Shown piece by piece: positions 63,585 through 64,000 of a stretch of DNA of 64,000 nucleotides; within the stretch, counting starts at the first letter, position 1; every line of letters begins with the position of its first letter. Position numbers and translations under genes: made by a program. The notes below the pieces were generated by a model. The model did no database searches, was not told the DNA's origin, and saw only the letters and a program-made list of their open reading frames with translations. Origin of the DNA: Burkholderiales bacterium (GTDB taxonomy: Bacteria; Pseudomonadota; Gammaproteobacteria; Burkholderiales; Casimicrobiaceae); NCBI GenBank assembly GCA_905339295.1, contig CAJPFI010000026.1:1-64000 (forward strand), read 5' to 3'.

Positions 63585-64000
63585 GCGCCAGGCCGCTGCC
63601 CACCGACGTCCTGCCCGGCCGGGCGGGCACGCCGGTCGTCGTCGCGCGCGACGTCAAGCGCATCTACGAGATCCGGCGCGGTGCGTTCCGCCCGCCGGCG
63701 CGGCTGCAGGCGGTCGGCGGCGTCTCGTTCGACGTCGAGGCCGGGCGCACGCTGGCGGTCGTGGGCGAGTCGGGCTGCGGCAAGTCGACGCTCGCCCGCG
63801 TCGTGTCGCTGCTCGAGGCGCCCAGTGCGGGCACGCTGGTGCTGAACGGCGTCGACGCGGTGCACGTGTCGCCGAAGGCGAAGCGGCTGCTGCGCCGCTC
63901 GGTGCAGATGGTGTTCCAGAATCCCTACGGCTCGCTCAATCCACGCAAGAAGATCGGCGCGATCCTCGAGGCGCCGCTCGAAATCAATACCGAACTCGCG
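63581..64000 (+). CDS. ABC transporter ATP-binding protein, DppF/OppF type (partial, cut by window end)
   Basis: The first 140 codons of the second ATPase of the operon. Visible: VVARDVKRIYEIRRGAF, Walker A GESGCGKSTLAR, and the Q-loop MVFQNPYGSLNPRKKIG, the OppF/DppF type. The remainder (signature, Walker B, H-loop, C-terminal Cys region) lies beyond 64000. It overlaps the previous gene by four bases. A substrate-binding protein gene may follow outside the window. Confidence 0.88.
   Translation, partial: MSARPLPTDVLPGRAGTPVVVARDVKRIYEIRRGAFRPPARLQAVGGVSFDVEAGRTLAVVGESGCGKSTLARVVSLLEAPSAGTLVLNGVDAVHVSPKAKRLLRRSVQMVFQNPYGSLNPRKKIGAILEAPLEINTELA

Overview
The window comes from a very GC-rich chromosome. 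Several gene neighbourhoods point to a betaproteobacterium, most likely Burkholderiales-like: yicC with a Ser/Thr kinase and phosphatase, the pilG-pilH-pilI-pilJ-chpA cluster, yqgE-ruvX-pyrR-pyrB-pseudo-pyrC, yggX-argA, and polA/LOG/DUF2782/thrB/BPSS1780. No prophage, transposase, CRISPR array, rRNA or tRNA was recognised. This is mainly core chromosome with a few accessory insertions. The placement rests on gene content read by eye, not on a phylogeny.

Layout. 1-372 is a tandem array of REP-like palindromes running up to the yicC stop codon. 0.4-4.4 kb: yicC, a non-RD Ser/Thr kinase, a PP2C phosphatase and dnaQ. 4.4-9 kb: a polyphosphate block (ppk1, sixA, ppx) whose first gene follows a 78-bp tandem repeat. 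Then ilvA. 11-20.5 kb: a twitching-motility chemosensory operon ending in a 1933-residue ChpA-type hybrid kinase. 20.6-23.6 kb: an alpha/beta hydrolase and an EF-G-like GTPase. 23.6-28.7 kb: an accessory island of galE, a Tat-exported Thr/Pro-rich mucin-like membrane protein and a 1129-residue multi-module glycosyltransferase/methyltransferase. 28.8-32.6 kb: a leaderless ArsR/SRPBCC pair and a soluble four-GAF histidine kinase. 32.8-34.8 kb: a BON protein and photolyase. 34.9-39 kb: yqgE-ruvX-pyrR-pyrB-pseudo-pyrC, partly nested. 39-46.8 kb: dienelactone hydrolase, an eroded CysN-CysC fusion, AhpD-like/yggX/argA, and a UvrD helicase. 46.8-55.3 kb: SulP transporter, BPSS1780 protein, thrB, DUF2782, LOG protein, polA and a glycosyltransferase-like protein with a damaged metal site. 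55.4-58 kb: a second BPSS1780-type protein, a DedA-rhodanese fusion and a GNAT. 58-60.4 kb: groESL under a sigma70 promoter and CIRCE. 60.6-64 kb: a Dpp/Opp-type ABC operon cut by the window end.

How the genes work together. Polyphosphate synthesis and breakdown sit side by side. PilG/PilH/PilI/PilJ/ChpA form a near-complete type IV pilus signalling path, without the adaptation enzymes here. The pyrimidine genes make the aspartate transcarbamoylase complex, whose dihydroorotase-like subunit has lost its HxH metal motif.

The best candidate for something undescribed is the galE / mucin-like protein / glycosyltransferase locus at 23.6-28.7 kb. One glycosyltransferase module carries a DxH rather than DxD motif, its neighbour is a Thr/Pro-repeat protein, and a sugar-nucleotide epimerase lies next door. 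This suggests a small self-contained surface O-glycosylation system. That is inference and untested.
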